64,000 nucleotides of DNA. Source: Anabas testudineus. Lineage: Eukaryota > Chordata > Actinopteri > Anabantiformes > Anabantidae. The DNA lies in assembly GCF_900324465.2 (NCBI RefSeq), contig NC_046610.1, positions 14,045,484 through 14,109,483 of the forward strand, in the 5' to 3' direction. Below are positions 25,693 through 40,097 of this stretch, in pieces. The notes beneath the pieces are model-generated. The model worked only from the letters and a program-made list of their open reading frames with translations. It was not told the origin of the DNA and searched no databases. The translations under genes were made by a program, and so were the position numbers. Every line of letters starts with the position of its first letter. The stretch's first letter is position 1.

Positions 25693-25698
25693 AATAAA
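25693..25698 (+). terminator. fip1l1 poly(A) signal AATAAA
   Basis: Canonical hexamer about 470 bp after the fip1l1 stop codon, in an otherwise non-coding 3' UTR. Confidence 0.8.
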
Positions 25699-26931
25699 AA
25701 AACACATTTGATAAAATGTCTTTTTGTTTTCATTATTATTATTCACATATATTAGCTTCTCAGTAAAAATCAATACAGATCTTTTGAACACATCATATTG
25801 TTAATGAAATATTATAACCACTGTGACAAAAATGATCGTATCTATGCAGATATGTGCAGAGTTTGATGCTAGAGGCAGTTTTCACATTCATAATTTACAT
25901 TAAACAGTTATTTGGCAAAAACATTTACACAAAGCGACTTCTAAGTGAGGTACAAAGTCTTTTTCTTTGGTCAGTGTATAGGAAGGTGCAACAGAGTTCT
26001 GTTTCTAGAAAGAGGAAAGTTTCTGTGTTTACCTTAAATTTTGAAGTGTGGACCAAGCAACAGGAAACCTGTGCTGCTCCAACTCGGTACGTTTCGGTAA
26101 ATATATATATATAATATAATAATTGGTTTCAAAGTGAATGTGGTTTTTGGTGACTAACTGTACAGGTGAAAAAACTGAATATTTTATGCAGAAACATGTT
26201 TTAGTGCTTGACATGACATTTAATGATTTTGTGCTTTGCTTCACATCAATGCAGCCGTTAACATTTGTCTGATTTGAACCCGAGTAGTGTTTTTCCAATG
26301 AAGAAAAAATAGCAGAGCAGACGGGTTATCAGCAGGTGAGGATGAGATATGACCTCACTGTGTACAATATAAAGCAGTTCAAAACCTCTTAATACAATAA
26401 TAATTGTAATAAGTTGACAACAGTGTCTATCCACCTTAGTTAGTTAAGCTTATGTAATTAGGAAATCTCATTGAGATCCAGGTCACTTTTGGAAGAGGGA
26501 CCTGAGAACAAAATACAAATATACAGTACATATTGTACGAATTAAGTAAATTAACAGAAAAGAAAACTGCTGCCTGTAATGGTACAAAATTGAAGTTCTG
26601 TTTCTTTTACCGAAAACGGCAAGGAACAGATAATTCATCGTGAGTGTCAGCGACAGGTCAGAGAGGTTTATCTGAGAGATGAACTAAAAACAAGCCTGAT
26701 TGGGCCGAAATAGTCCGACAGGTCAAAGTCTCCCTTCTCACTGTGTTTGCTTTGGTTACATTATCTCTCAAAACACTGAGTATGTGCTCCATCCAGGACA
26801 GAGACTGTTGATACACAGTTTGTGACAGACATACGCCTGAAGACACAATCAAAATAACAGAAGAGACGCATGTACCGTAAGCGCCTTTGATGGAGACCTT
26901 GAAGAAAAAAGAGAGAGGAGGCGTCCAGAGG
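25699..26931. other. intergenic, fip1l1 to first lipocalin
   Basis: AT-rich sequence of about 1.2 kb. I see no gene. A (TA)n patch sits near 26,102-26,120. The promoter of the first lipocalin should lie at its right end but shows no clear TATA box. Confidence 0.5.
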
Positions 26932-28254
26932 ATGATGTGTGTTGCTGTCGTGCTGCTGAGTCTTCTCTCAGTGGGACACTCTGCCGCTGTGAACAGCTGT
27001 GACAGTCTGGTAAAACCGATAACTGTCAGCAAAGAGGACGTAAGTGCCCACGAGCTTCACTTTGCACCTGTGAACCTGCATTTGATTTAAGTTTCAGTTG
27101 TTTAAGAGTTAGAAATGACAAACATTTTCTGTCAGTGCAACACTGCCTCTATCCCCAGAACACATCTCTGTAGGTTCAAGACCTAAAACTGATTTTACAG
27201 CAAGTATGGATCCAAGTCTTTACCACTCAATGTGTATTTTGAACAAGTCCTCCCTGCTCTCATGTTCTGTGCTCTGTCTGTCTGTCTGTCTGTCTGTGTG
27301 CTCCAGATGTTGGGTAGGTGGCTGTACATCGGGGGAAGCTCTGACCTCCCAGGAAGCCGCTCGCTGGGCCGCCTGCTGACAAGCGTCTGGCTGGACTTGG
27401 CTGCCACCACACAAGAGAACATCCTCAGTATCATCCAGGCACAGAGAATGTAAATGCAGTGGGGAGGCATCATTTGTGTGACGCGGAGAATGTTTTGTTC
27501 ACATCACGATTTGATCAATTTATAATGTTTGATTCCTTCCTTCATCACAGATATGGTGAATGCTCGAGCTTCACCTACAATGTGACCTTTGAAAACAGCA
27601 CGATGACAATCGGTGAGTGGGGTATCGCAGTGAACACATCTTCGGGGTGAAAACGTGCATTTAAACAACATGAACATCATTTCCTGTTTGTGTTTTTACA
27701 GAGCAACCCTTCCACCTTAAGGAAGTCTATCTGAAGACTGACTGCTTCGACTGTCTGGTTGTCTATGAAGAGATCATCTCCGGCACAGACACTTTCACCA
27801 GTTTTATGCTTTTTAGTAAGAAACAAGAACTTTTGAGTTAAATATTTATTTAGTTATTTATCCAGTTAAGACTTACAGATGAATGATGAATAGGTGTTAG
27901 GTGGCATGATTCTTATTGAAATGAATTTGTTTATTTCCAGGCAAGAGCAGGACTGTCTCGCCTGATGTTTTGCAGACGTTCAAGAAACAAGCAGAATGCC
28001 TCCGTGTGCCATCGCCCATCATGATGGAGCCCAGCGATGGTGAGAGTAGTAGTCTTCACGTATTGTCCTTTCTTCATGTCACACAGAGCTTCAGTTTTTG
28101 TGACTTATTATTAATGGTAATGTTCACAGAATTGTGCCCGGACAGCGTCCCACCGTCAGAGGGGCTCAGTGCCCTCAACTCCCTATTAGAGGCCAAGACG
28201 GGACATCGAGTTGCAAGACTCCTGGATACTCTCTTTGATCTGTTTGTGAACTGA
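26932..28254 (+). CDS. secreted lipocalin, fish toxin/tributyltin-binding protein-like (copy 1)
   Basis: Predicted plasma carrier of small hydrophobic ligands. Exons: 26932-27039, 27307-27449, 27551-27612, 27702-27815, 27941-28039, 28130-28254; 216 residues. The start MMCVAVVLLSLLSVGHSA gives a good signal peptide and aligns with copy 2; an upstream in-frame ATG at 26887 would put a lysine-rich stretch before it and is less likely. The lipocalin G-x-W motif appears as MLGRWLYI at the start of exon 2. N-glycosylation sequons (NVTFENST) and a C-x-x-C pair (DCFDCLVVYEE) follow. The overall pattern resembles the alpha-1-acid-glycoprotein-like group of fish lipocalins annotated as saxitoxin/tetrodotoxin- or tributyltin-binding proteins. 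The ligand cannot be told from sequence. Poly(A) signal at 28312. Confidence 0.8.
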
Positions 28255-28311
28255 TTTCCTCTTGTTTTGTGTTTGTTCCACCATTAGAATTATTGATAAC
28301 TAATACAAGTT

Positions 28312-28317
28312 AATAAA
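28312..28317 (+). terminator. poly(A) signal of lipocalin copy 1
   Basis: AATAAA 58 bp after the stop codon. Confidence 0.75.
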
Positions 28318-28719
28318 CTTTTTAATTGAGGAACTGTTTTATTTTTTCGTTAATGAGCATCGCAGTGGTAGTAGTAGCATTTTAATGTGGGTCATCTGCT
28401 TATTGTCGATGAAGTTTGTTCCCTCTCACTTCTCTCAAGCAGGCCTGTCAGATGTCTGTCTGTTTCTTAACTTAAAATAAATAAATAAAATCAAGGTTTA
28501 TCCCGTGTAGACTCTTGAGTTATTACTTAAGCAGAAGGACAGAAGAGATTACCTATCCCCAAGACAACCTTATGAAAACGTATATTTCAGTGTTGTGTCA
28601 GTGTATTGTGACTAAGGTTGCTCTGGCTGACGATGCTTTGGCTTCTTTTTACTGTGGTATTGCTGCAGTATCTCTAACGTGTGTAACATATAACGGTACT
28701 CAACTAGAACAGGACTGTC

Positions 28720-29159
28720 TCTCACACTGTAACTCAGGACTCCGTGTGGGACAAACGTTCGAACTTTGATTTACAAGCTTGATGAAGATGCAGTTCACAG
28801 ATTTGGGATGTTTGTGTGGAGTTTGTTTTTCACTGATCATAATTCACCATGAAGCTGATGGAGCGTGTTAAAATCTACCTGTGATGAGACTTTGACACTG
28901 AGTAACATTTGGGTGCTGATGCAATATTATAATACTTGTGCTATAAAAAATTAAATGCTAATAAAGAAGGACCTCTGTTTAACACCGGCCTCATCAATAT
29001 TATATATATTCTGTAGGCTTTATGTTTGTTTAGCTTTAGACCAGATTGCAACACAACTGTAAACCTAAGACCTCACGTGGGATGAACCTTTGAACTTGAC
29101 CACTGATTTTATGCAGACGCAGTCAGCTCCTGCAAACATACTGCATGTAGAGAGCCGTG
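28720..29159 (+). promoter_or_regulatory. duplicated block and putative promoter of lipocalin copy 2
   Basis: About 80 bp at 28,728-28,806 and about 29,049-29,127 are diverged copies sharing the pattern CTGTAA...GTGGGA..AAC.TT.GAACTT.GA. The second ends about 35 bp before the copy 2 start codon. It contains TGAACCTTTGAACT (29083-29096), a direct repeat of nuclear-receptor half-sites on the other strand, of the HNF4 kind common in liver genes. A TATA-like tract lies at 29001-29010. Regulatory role is inferred. Confidence 0.4.
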
Positions 29160-30583
29160 ATGGAGTCTGTCCATGTTGCTTTGGCTGTGCTCAGTCTTCT
29201 GTCTGTCGGACATTCAGCTCCTGTGACCAGCTGTGAAAGTCTTGTCCGGCCTCTTGAACTCAACAGAGATCAGGTAAGACGTCCTCTGATCCCATTTCTC
29301 ACTCTCACCTTTAAACCACAACCTTCGTTTGTTTGTTTGCACGCAACTGAGAGAGACTTTGTTGGTTTCAGCTGCTGGGAAAATGGAGCTTCATCGCAGA
29401 AAGCTCAGACATCACTGCAGCCAAATTACTGACGGATATGTTTGTGGACACTGTCTCAGCACAAATCACTGCAAACGATGCTGATGGCATCGATGTGCTT
29501 TACATGCAAAAAATGTAATTCAAGTCTAGAATAAAAAAAGATTGTATCTTTTTTTAATTGTTTTTTTAAACAACAATAATTCAGCCTGTTGTGTGAATTA
29601 TTTCACCTTGTGCTTTTAATTTCTGCTCGTGAAAGGTTGGGCCGCTGCTTCTCTCTCACAGTTTCTACTACCTTGGCAAACAACACTCTCTCCATGGGTG
29701 AGTCACCGTAAATATGAATATGAATATGCTACTGTCGTACGTTGCATTGCAGCTACACTTTGTCTGGTGTTGATGTCTGTGTCTGTATGAACCCTCAGCT
29801 CAACCCTATGTGTCTTCTTCCATCCGGCTGAGCAGCGGCTGCCCCGACTGCCTTGTTTTTTCTACAAAATCCACAATTGGAACATTCACATACTTCAGTC
29901 TCCAGCTCCTGAGTAAGACCAGAGACCTATAGACTGTCAGAATGAAGCTGTGGTTGATGAATACAATTTTAAGACACTGTTTTTTTTGTGACAGAAATAG
30001 TGTACGTGTGTGCATATTACATTTTCCAAATGTACTAATGAGTCTATAGCCATGTAATAGCTCTGTAATACTCTATTTAGACTTGAGGGTGCTGTTAACT
30101 CAGGATTCACCCATGACGTCGGTGACAATTTTACCATGCCAATTAGAAAAAAATGCCCCAAAAGGAGATTACGGTCATCTACAGTAATTATTCTGTCTCT
30201 CAGGTAAGAGGAGTAAGGTGACTGCTGCTGAGCTTGAAGAGTTCAAAAAGCAGGCCGAGTGTCTGGACCTTCTGTCGCCCGCTGTCCTGGACGGAGACAA
30301 AGGTTCGAACCTTTGAACAAAACTCATGATAACAAATTAAATCTCTCAGCAGTGGATGTGATTTGCAACCTGCATTACATAAAATGTTTTCACGATTCTC
30401 TACCTCCCAGGTTTTTGCTCACTAGACTCCCAAGAAGCCGAGACCACTGATCTAACGGAGTCCATGAAGAGACTGAGTTCTCAATTTATCGAGACGTTCA
30501 ACAGCGTTATCAACAGTGAGAGTGGACTGAACCAGTTCATCAAACTGGTTTCCAGCGGCATTCCTGGAATTAAACAGAATTAA
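29160..30583 (+). CDS. secreted lipocalin, fish toxin/tributyltin-binding protein-like (copy 2)
   Basis: Tandem paralogue of the upstream lipocalin. Exons: 29160-29273, 29372-29514, 29636-29697, 29799-29912, 30204-30302, 30411-30583; 234 residues. Exons 2-5 have exactly the same lengths as in copy 1 (143, 62, 114, 99 bp), so the pair arose by tandem duplication. Signal peptide MESVHVALAVLSLLSVGHSA, G-x-W motif LLGKWSFI, and a C-x-x-C pair in SGCPDCLVFS are conserved. The C-terminal exon is longer than in copy 1 and unrelated in detail (QFIETFNSVINSESGLNQ), an amphipathic tail. Sequence between the copies has diverged strongly, so the duplication is not recent. Poly(A) signal AATAAA at 30641-30646. 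Confidence 0.8.
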
Positions 30584-30640
30584 CATGGTTCAGCGTTGTA
30601 ATGACATGCTGGTGTGTGTCTGTATAATGAGAATTGTGCC

Positions 30641-30646
30641 AATAAA
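30641..30646 (+). terminator. poly(A) signal of lipocalin copy 2
   Basis: AATAAA 58 bp after the stop, the same spacing as in copy 1. Confidence 0.75.
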
Positions 30647-30659
30647 AATGAAGACAACA

Positions 30660-33391
30660 CGTGATTTTCTTCTGTGGCTCAGTGCTCTAATTCATTGCTC
30701 ATTAGTTCATTATTGTAACTAAAAGTTCTTCAGATAATCCATAGTGACCTTTGTATAATGAAATACTCTATGTACAGTACCTGCACAAACAAGCACATCT
30801 GGACTTTGTTTCCACCAGTTTAACAGCACTTTGCATATTGTCTGTGGGCTCCTCAGAGTTTGTTGACACACGAAGGGCACAAAACCTACTGACAACGCAA
30901 ATCAATTTTCAAGTAGATCACAGGTCATTTAGCTGCTATTAAACATCCACTGAAAACGTATCCAGTGCAACCTCCACCTGTTGACGGATTATACCTTATT
31001 TATGTCGAAGCAGTAGTTAAAGGGCACTTCCGTACAGGTGAGGTACAGACAAAAGAGCATGGTGCAAGTTAAGGCAGCATACGTAATATTCTGACCATAA
31101 CTGCCTCTTCTAAGATAAATCCTATAATTACTTGATCACACGCGTTTTATAACGCAATGTGACAGCATATTGTATCAGATTTTGCAAATCTAGATGCTCA
31201 CATTATTCAAATTACCGTCGAGATGTGTCTGGAAAATGCCAAAAAAGAAGCAAAGGAAAATGTAAGTAGTAATCGCTGCCAAAGGGACTTCCATAAATCC
31301 ATAAAGTGCTCGATTGAGGGTGGGAATACTTCAGCTATGAGTTTTAATACATTTACAATTTCCAAATTCCAAAAATGGTTAATAAGTGTAGACTCATTTG
31401 ATTGAAGCTCCAAGGATGAAACCCTCTTTGTAGAGCGATGCATCCACAATCTGTGATCTTCACAACATGGAAAAACTTAACTCAACACAGAAATAAAAAA
31501 GAAATTAAAAAAAGAAAAGAAAATCACACTGAGTTACAGAGGAAGATGCCCATAGCCTTGTTTATTGGTAGTTTATTTCTGTACATACACCTGCTCATGA
31601 GTCATTTGCACATTCATCTTTTTCTCCCCCATACACAAAAACACACGCAGAACACGCAGAGATTATATAAAAAAGGATTCATTTTCTGTGCAGGGTTCAG
31701 TCACAGTCTGAGATCTATGAAGAATGTTTGCATCTGTATACACACACACACACACGCACACACACGCACACACGCACATTTCTGCATATGGCCTTACGCC
31801 TTGATTTATATAGAACAGATAAAAAGTAATCACCGGTATAGAAAAGAGACTGATGAAACAACTGGTAATCCAGCGAATTGAGTCTTAACATATAAATCAA
31901 CATAATGTCTGAGCTTTGTGGGACCGTGGTTTACGTGCTTCCTTTCCGATCTGAAGCAGAAGACCACAGAAAGGTTGGAAGGGGTTCATCTTTGTTATAG
32001 GGGCATGTTTCAATTTTAACACAAACCAAAAATACACCGTTCTACAATTATTCAAGTAATGTGTGTTTTTTTATATTACACCTGACCCCTTGCTGCAACT
32101 TTGGAACATACCTGATGGTGACATTTACCAATGCTACATATTGTTGTTTATCTAGTATAATCCCCTGAGAGTGACCCGAACAATCGACCCGAGCTGTGTG
32201 GAAACAAAGCAGCTTTGTACAAATCCTTGCACTTCCCAATCTCACAGTCTCAGAATTTGGGTATTTTATATGAATCAAGCAGTGTGTTGAGAGGGAAAAG
32301 CTAAATTTATACCATGTTCTAATGTTTTCTCCTACTTACAGATTCAATTAACAGAAGTGTGCTTCATGACGTAACTAAGCTGTAGGTTTTAAGAACTTTG
32401 TCACAAAGGAGAGGAGCAACTCTTTCTACTTAATTCTGCATTCACGTCTTTGGCCTCATAAAGGTGATACCGTGTGACAGCTGTTTGCTAAACATCTTAG
32501 CACACTGTTTTCTATTTATATATCCAGCATGTACATGACAACATTCATCTGGAGACGTATTTCTGCTCACCTGATGAATGTTGCCTCCTCCAAACCCCGA
32601 AGAAAATATTTGGCTGTTTAACAACTAAAGGCTCCTCCATGATCACCAGCTAGCCACTAACTCTGCATGCTGCAGATAACACAGAAGAAAGCAGTACGAG
32701 AAGACCAAGAATGTAAAGTTTGGGGCAAAAAACTAAATAAAAACAAAAAAATTAAATAAAATAAAAAGAGCTGCAAGATGCAAAAATGCTTCATAGAGCT
32801 AAGGAAGAGAATTCTACCCTGGTTCAACATTATAAGTAACCCATTCCACCTTACAGTGACTGTTTTAGTGTTAATATAAAAATTATGACTAGTGCAGCTT
32901 TAAGTCAACAACCCTGGTCTGGAGTTTTACTTTAAAAATCCTGCTTCACGATACAGAACCCTGGTATGACCTAAAACCTAACAAAGAGAATCCAACACTC
33001 TTGGTTAACCCCCAAACTCAAAAACAGGGGAAAAGTCTCACAAGGGCCACATCACACACACACACACAGCGGAAAGCCAAGGTCAGAGAATAAGGAACGA
33101 GAGGCCGTGTGAAGGTGTTAAGGACAAAGCGATTGTGTGCTTTAGTTTGGACAGATGACCACAGATACACAAATGAAACAACCGTGGCATACTATTAGAA
33201 AAAAGAAAGGAAAAACTGAGGCCTATTTCATGGATGTACATATTATATGCAAATATAATATATATGCATATATGTAACTTAGCACAACAAAAGTAACAAA
33301 GATCAGTTATGGCAAAGAAAAAACCTCAAGGAAAGAAAGAGTATGTCTTCATGTCTGATTTGTCGCTTCATTTTTTGCTTGTTTCTCTCTG

Positions 33392-33425
<34 letters not shown>

Positions 33426-34465
33426 TTATATATATATATAAACACTGTGAACAGGTCTACAAGCATCGACTGCCTCTCATTCATCACAACAGTAAACAAA
33501 ACTTGGAGATACTAAAAAATATAAAAGGGGAAAAAAAAAAAAAAGGTTTCTTCTCTTCGCCATCGTACTTGTTCCACTGCGACTCAGCAGCAGTTTGTAG
33601 GCAGCCAGTCCGTCACCTGGACACATGTAATAGTGACAACAAAATGCTCCAGGCAAACTGTGTAGCATAAAGAACCATACATACTGTTGAGAACACAGTC
33701 AGAGTGTGTGATTGTCAATGGGTTAGGGTGATGCACAGTGTTCAGAGTTCAGAGATGTGAAAGGGGGCGAGAGATTACAGATGAAGAGTGACATTATTGA
33801 GTTCAGCTGTTTTGGCCACTGGCCCAACATGTTCCTGCATGACGAGTCTGTCCGCTACAGAGTTGATTTGGGTCAAGTTTCCTTTGGAGTTCCACGTCAG
33901 GTTGCCTCTACAGCCTCTACCAAGGCTCTAGAGCACCAAACCAACTGTTACAAAAGCACTGGGGTGTTTTTTTTATTATTATTTTCAGGTGAACTTGTGA
34001 CAGTAAGTAACATCACAACAGTGTTCCTTTTATCACGTTTTGACTGTGCCATGTGCTTCGCTTAGGTAACATACAAGTGACAAATTTCCAGTTGTAGCTC
34101 ACAGAACTCAATTCCAGAGTCTAGTCTCCAGCTTTAGCTCCCAAATCAATGATGCTGCCCAAGGCTGGTTCTCCCCTGAAATCCCACAGGCTGGTGTCGA
34201 TTAGCGTGGCTTGACAGTGAGCCAGCAATGCCGATAGGTCGTGGTTCAATGGCAAATTTACTCTAACAGTAAGTATTTGGATTTGTAAACAAAGGGTTAA
34301 ACAGGGAATGAGTGGGAGAATGGGTCAAAGAAAAAGTGGGAGGATTGGTGCTACCCTGTAAACAAAAATACTGCAGTACTCTGGAAAGGGTAGTTAGGAG
34401 CTTGACAGCCATTGTGGTTCTTTGACAGAGCTGGGCAGCAATGGAGGTTTAAGATCAGCTCCACG
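30660..34465 (-). other. intergenic sequence and probable long chic2 3' UTR
   Basis: Almost 3.8 kb without coding signal. A minus-strand AATAAA (TTTATT on the plus strand near 31,560) could end a chic2 3' UTR of about 2.9 kb; a nearer end is also possible. Microsatellites: CA runs at about 31,739-31,778 and 33,392-33,421, the latter followed by a TA run to about 33,440. Transcript extent is not provable from sequence. Confidence 0.4.
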
Positions 34466-37435
<2,970 letters not shown>

Positions 37436-38236
37436 TGTTTTCTAAAACGCTATTAACAGAATTATTATTTTTATTTATTTATTTTTTGCAGAGGAACAAA
37501 TTATAAAAGTTTTAACTTAATCTGCGGAATGTTTTTTACTGTATTTATTTATAATTACTGATTCTGATTACTGACTGTTACAAATACTAACTACCATAAT
37601 ATGATTGCAACTTAATTACTTATTAATTCACTTAATAATGACACTAATAATAATGATAACAACAACAACTACAACAACAATAATTATTATTATTATAGTA
37701 TTAATTATAATACTATAAAAAGGAAGTTGGCGGAATCCCTCTTCAAAATATAACACAAACATTAACAAAAACTTACATTTAAACTTTACGTTTACCGAAC
37801 AGGCTATATGGATACCTAAGTTTTGCAATTGTCACTCACATTTAGCGTATGTGTGCAGATACTTAATTCATGTTCCCACTTACAGATAACCTTCAATGAG
37901 AACTGTGCATCCGGGGGTCCATACATTTTATTTTGAAAGGCCTAACCGGAGGTAATCTTTTAAACTCAAGCTTGCTTAAATTTGCACATAAGCTTCAAAT
38001 TTGGAGAACAACAGTCGTCGTAGCCAAAAAATATTAAAATAATTTATTTTTTAGCTTTCATTTTTTCCCTCATTGTTAAAGACTAGAACTACATCTAAAA
38101 AGAGTTTTAGACTATTTATCCGGCCAGTGTGACATTACTTCCTGTTTAATGTGGAGACCACAGGTCGTTTGGTGAGTTTCTAGTAATTCCTGTTACTAGT
38201 AATTATTAAAGATCATTAATCAACACATTTGGCGAA
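37436..38236. other. intergenic, chic2 to rhbdd2-like gene
   Basis: Very AT-rich, with ATT/ACA-type simple repeats near 37,625-37,700. ACTTCCTG near 38,138 is an ETS-like core about 100 bp upstream of the rhbdd2-like start and may belong to its promoter. Confidence 0.5.
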
Positions 38237-39205
38237 ATGATGCTGAAGGATTCCTTCAAAATTATCTCGCAAGTATTCAGAGACGTCGCTCCTGTTATCA
38301 CCTGCGGAATCCTCACAGTGGTTTTCTGGTCATGTGTTTTGTTTGGTATCCAAACATACTTCAACTTAACCCCGGGGGTTTTCAGCGTTGGTGCCACTGT
38401 TTTTCAAAGTGGACACCTCCACAGACTCTTCCTGTACCCTATTTACCACAGAACCTTTGCTCAGCTGCTCCTGAACATCGCAGCCCTGGTGTTTCTCAGT
38501 GGCAGTTTGGAGAAAGGTGTTGGCACGGTTCGTTTCCTGTTCTTGTTCCTCCTGATGTCGACCACCACAGGGCTGTGGTACAGCTTCCTGGATCTTCTGC
38601 AGGATGACAGCAGCCAGATACACGTGGAGGGATTGCTTCCTGTAGTTCTTGCATGTGTGGCTTTAACCACCATGCACACAAAGATGACTAAAGCATTTCT
38701 GTGTGGAGTCAGTTTCCCCACCATGGCTCTCCCCTGGGTGTTCCTCATAATCACCACTGCTCTCATCCCTCACAGCGTGCTCCCCTGTAACATCATTGGC
38801 ATCCTGACTGGGTGGATGTATGGGAAAGGATGGTTCTCGCGTGTGGACATGTCTGAGGCCGGGGCTGGAGCTTTAGAGAAGATGATGCCTTTCAGGTTTT
38901 TGAGGAGCATCAGTGGTGTTCTCTTTGTTCCGGCTTCCACAGAGGACAGAAAGAAGACTCTCCTTCCACAAATTAATCCAATACCTGGGTCCTACCCAGT
39001 CCAGGCTTATGCGCCATTGTCCAGCATAAACACTCCTGCTACTTCAGCTATGATATATGAAGGATGGTCAAATTCAACCAGTGCTCTGTCTGAGCCCACA
39101 CCATCGCACCACTCTCATGGGCATGGCTCAGTACATAATTTTGGACTGAGTCACGGCCACACCTGCAACCACAACCACCATACTCATAGTCATAATCAAC
39201 TTTAG
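38237..39205 (+). CDS. rhbdd2: rhomboid domain-containing protein 2-like (pseudoprotease), intronless
   Basis: Polytopic Golgi/ER membrane protein of the rhomboid-like superfamily (family knowledge). One uninterrupted frame of 322 residues against about 364 for human RHBDD2. It aligns through the membrane region: human-like GTVRFLFLF, LTTMHTKMTKAFLCGV, LPWVFLIITTALIPHS, VDMSEAGAGALEKMMPF, and especially NPIPGSYPVQAY. Where active rhomboids have the G-x-S-G serine, this protein has EGLLPVVL, so it should be catalytically inactive, as also inferred for mammalian RHBDD2. The last 35 residues are histidine-rich (HHSHGHGSVHN, HGHTCNHNHHTHSHN), a feature I do not recall in human RHBDD2. The absence of introns suggests either lineage-specific intron loss or a retrocopy. 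AATAAA follows at about 39,519. Confidence 0.82.
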   Translation: MMLKDSFKIISQVFRDVAPVITCGILTVVFWSCVLFGIQTYFNLTPGVFSVGATVFQSGHLHRLFLYPIYHRTFAQLLLNIAALVFLSGSLEKGVGTVRFLFLFLLMSTTTGLWYSFLDLLQDDSSQIHVEGLLPVVLACVALTTMHTKMTKAFLCGVSFPTMALPWVFLIITTALIPHSVLPCNIIGILTGWMYGKGWFSRVDMSEAGAGALEKMMPFRFLRSISGVLFVPASTEDRKKTLLPQINPIPGSYPVQAYAPLSSINTPATSAMIYEGWSNSTSALSEPTPSHHSHGHGSVHNFGLSHGHTCNHNHHTHSHNQL

Positions 39206-39518
39206 GTTGTTGTACAAAAAGAACGTGCAGAATAATCATATTTTTAAAATACTGTTTATTTTTTGTTCCAAAACCACAAAAAGTGACGGTACACCTGCAG
39301 CATCTCCTGTCATTGAATTGTGTGGACTACGCTGATAGTTAGAAGAACACCACACCACTTTTAGTCTTCTGTTGGTGAATTTTACAACTAACAACCTGTA
39401 TAATCAAGTGATATTTGTCTCAATGTTTACATGTTACAGATGACCTTCATATATATATATATATATATATACACATCTACATTTTACACAGTATCTGTTA
39501 TTTGTATTCTGTTTTCAA

Positions 39519-39525
39519 ATAAAAA
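39519..39525 (+). terminator. poly(A) signal of rhbdd2-like gene
   Basis: AATAAAA about 310 bp after the stop codon. A (TA)n run lies upstream at 39,452-39,471. Confidence 0.65.
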
Positions 39526-39539
39526 TGCATGAAGTGTGA

Positions 39540-40097
39540 GAAGTCTGCAAAAATCAATGAAAAAAATAGCGCTTCCAGTTCATGCTTTGGCATTTATTTA
39601 AAAAAATAAAAATATATTAAATATATTCAAACACAGTTTCAAATCCTATATGTATTACATTTTAATAACTAACTTTTTGCTTTATGAAGACAAACGGTCA
39701 AATCAGAGAACCTTTTAAAATCAGTTAATCAGTTTTTATCCAAGTTTTAATTATATATGTATCTAGTTGGTATATATGCTAATACCAATGTTTTATTAGT
39801 AGGTGAACAATAAATATGCAGGTTGTGTTCTAAATAGCAGTGAAATTGTGTCAGTATGATTTTATAAATTTGGTTTGGATATTTCTATCTTCACTTTTGC
39901 AAGTGAAGATGAAAAGCACAGCAAAAGCTTGCCCAAAAGCAGTTTGTTTAATTAAATCACTCGCAAACATACTGATCAGAAACTTATACGTTTTAATGAC
40001 ATCGGACGCCAAGTTACACTTGAGCAAAATGGCGACTTAGACATTACATACTACATTGTACATGATGCCAGAGCACATCTATAGCTAAAAGAAAGAT
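39540..40097. other. intergenic and ociad1 3' UTR
   Basis: AT-rich. Includes the expected 3' UTR of ociad1 (minus strand). Short open frames here match nothing. Confidence 0.5.
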
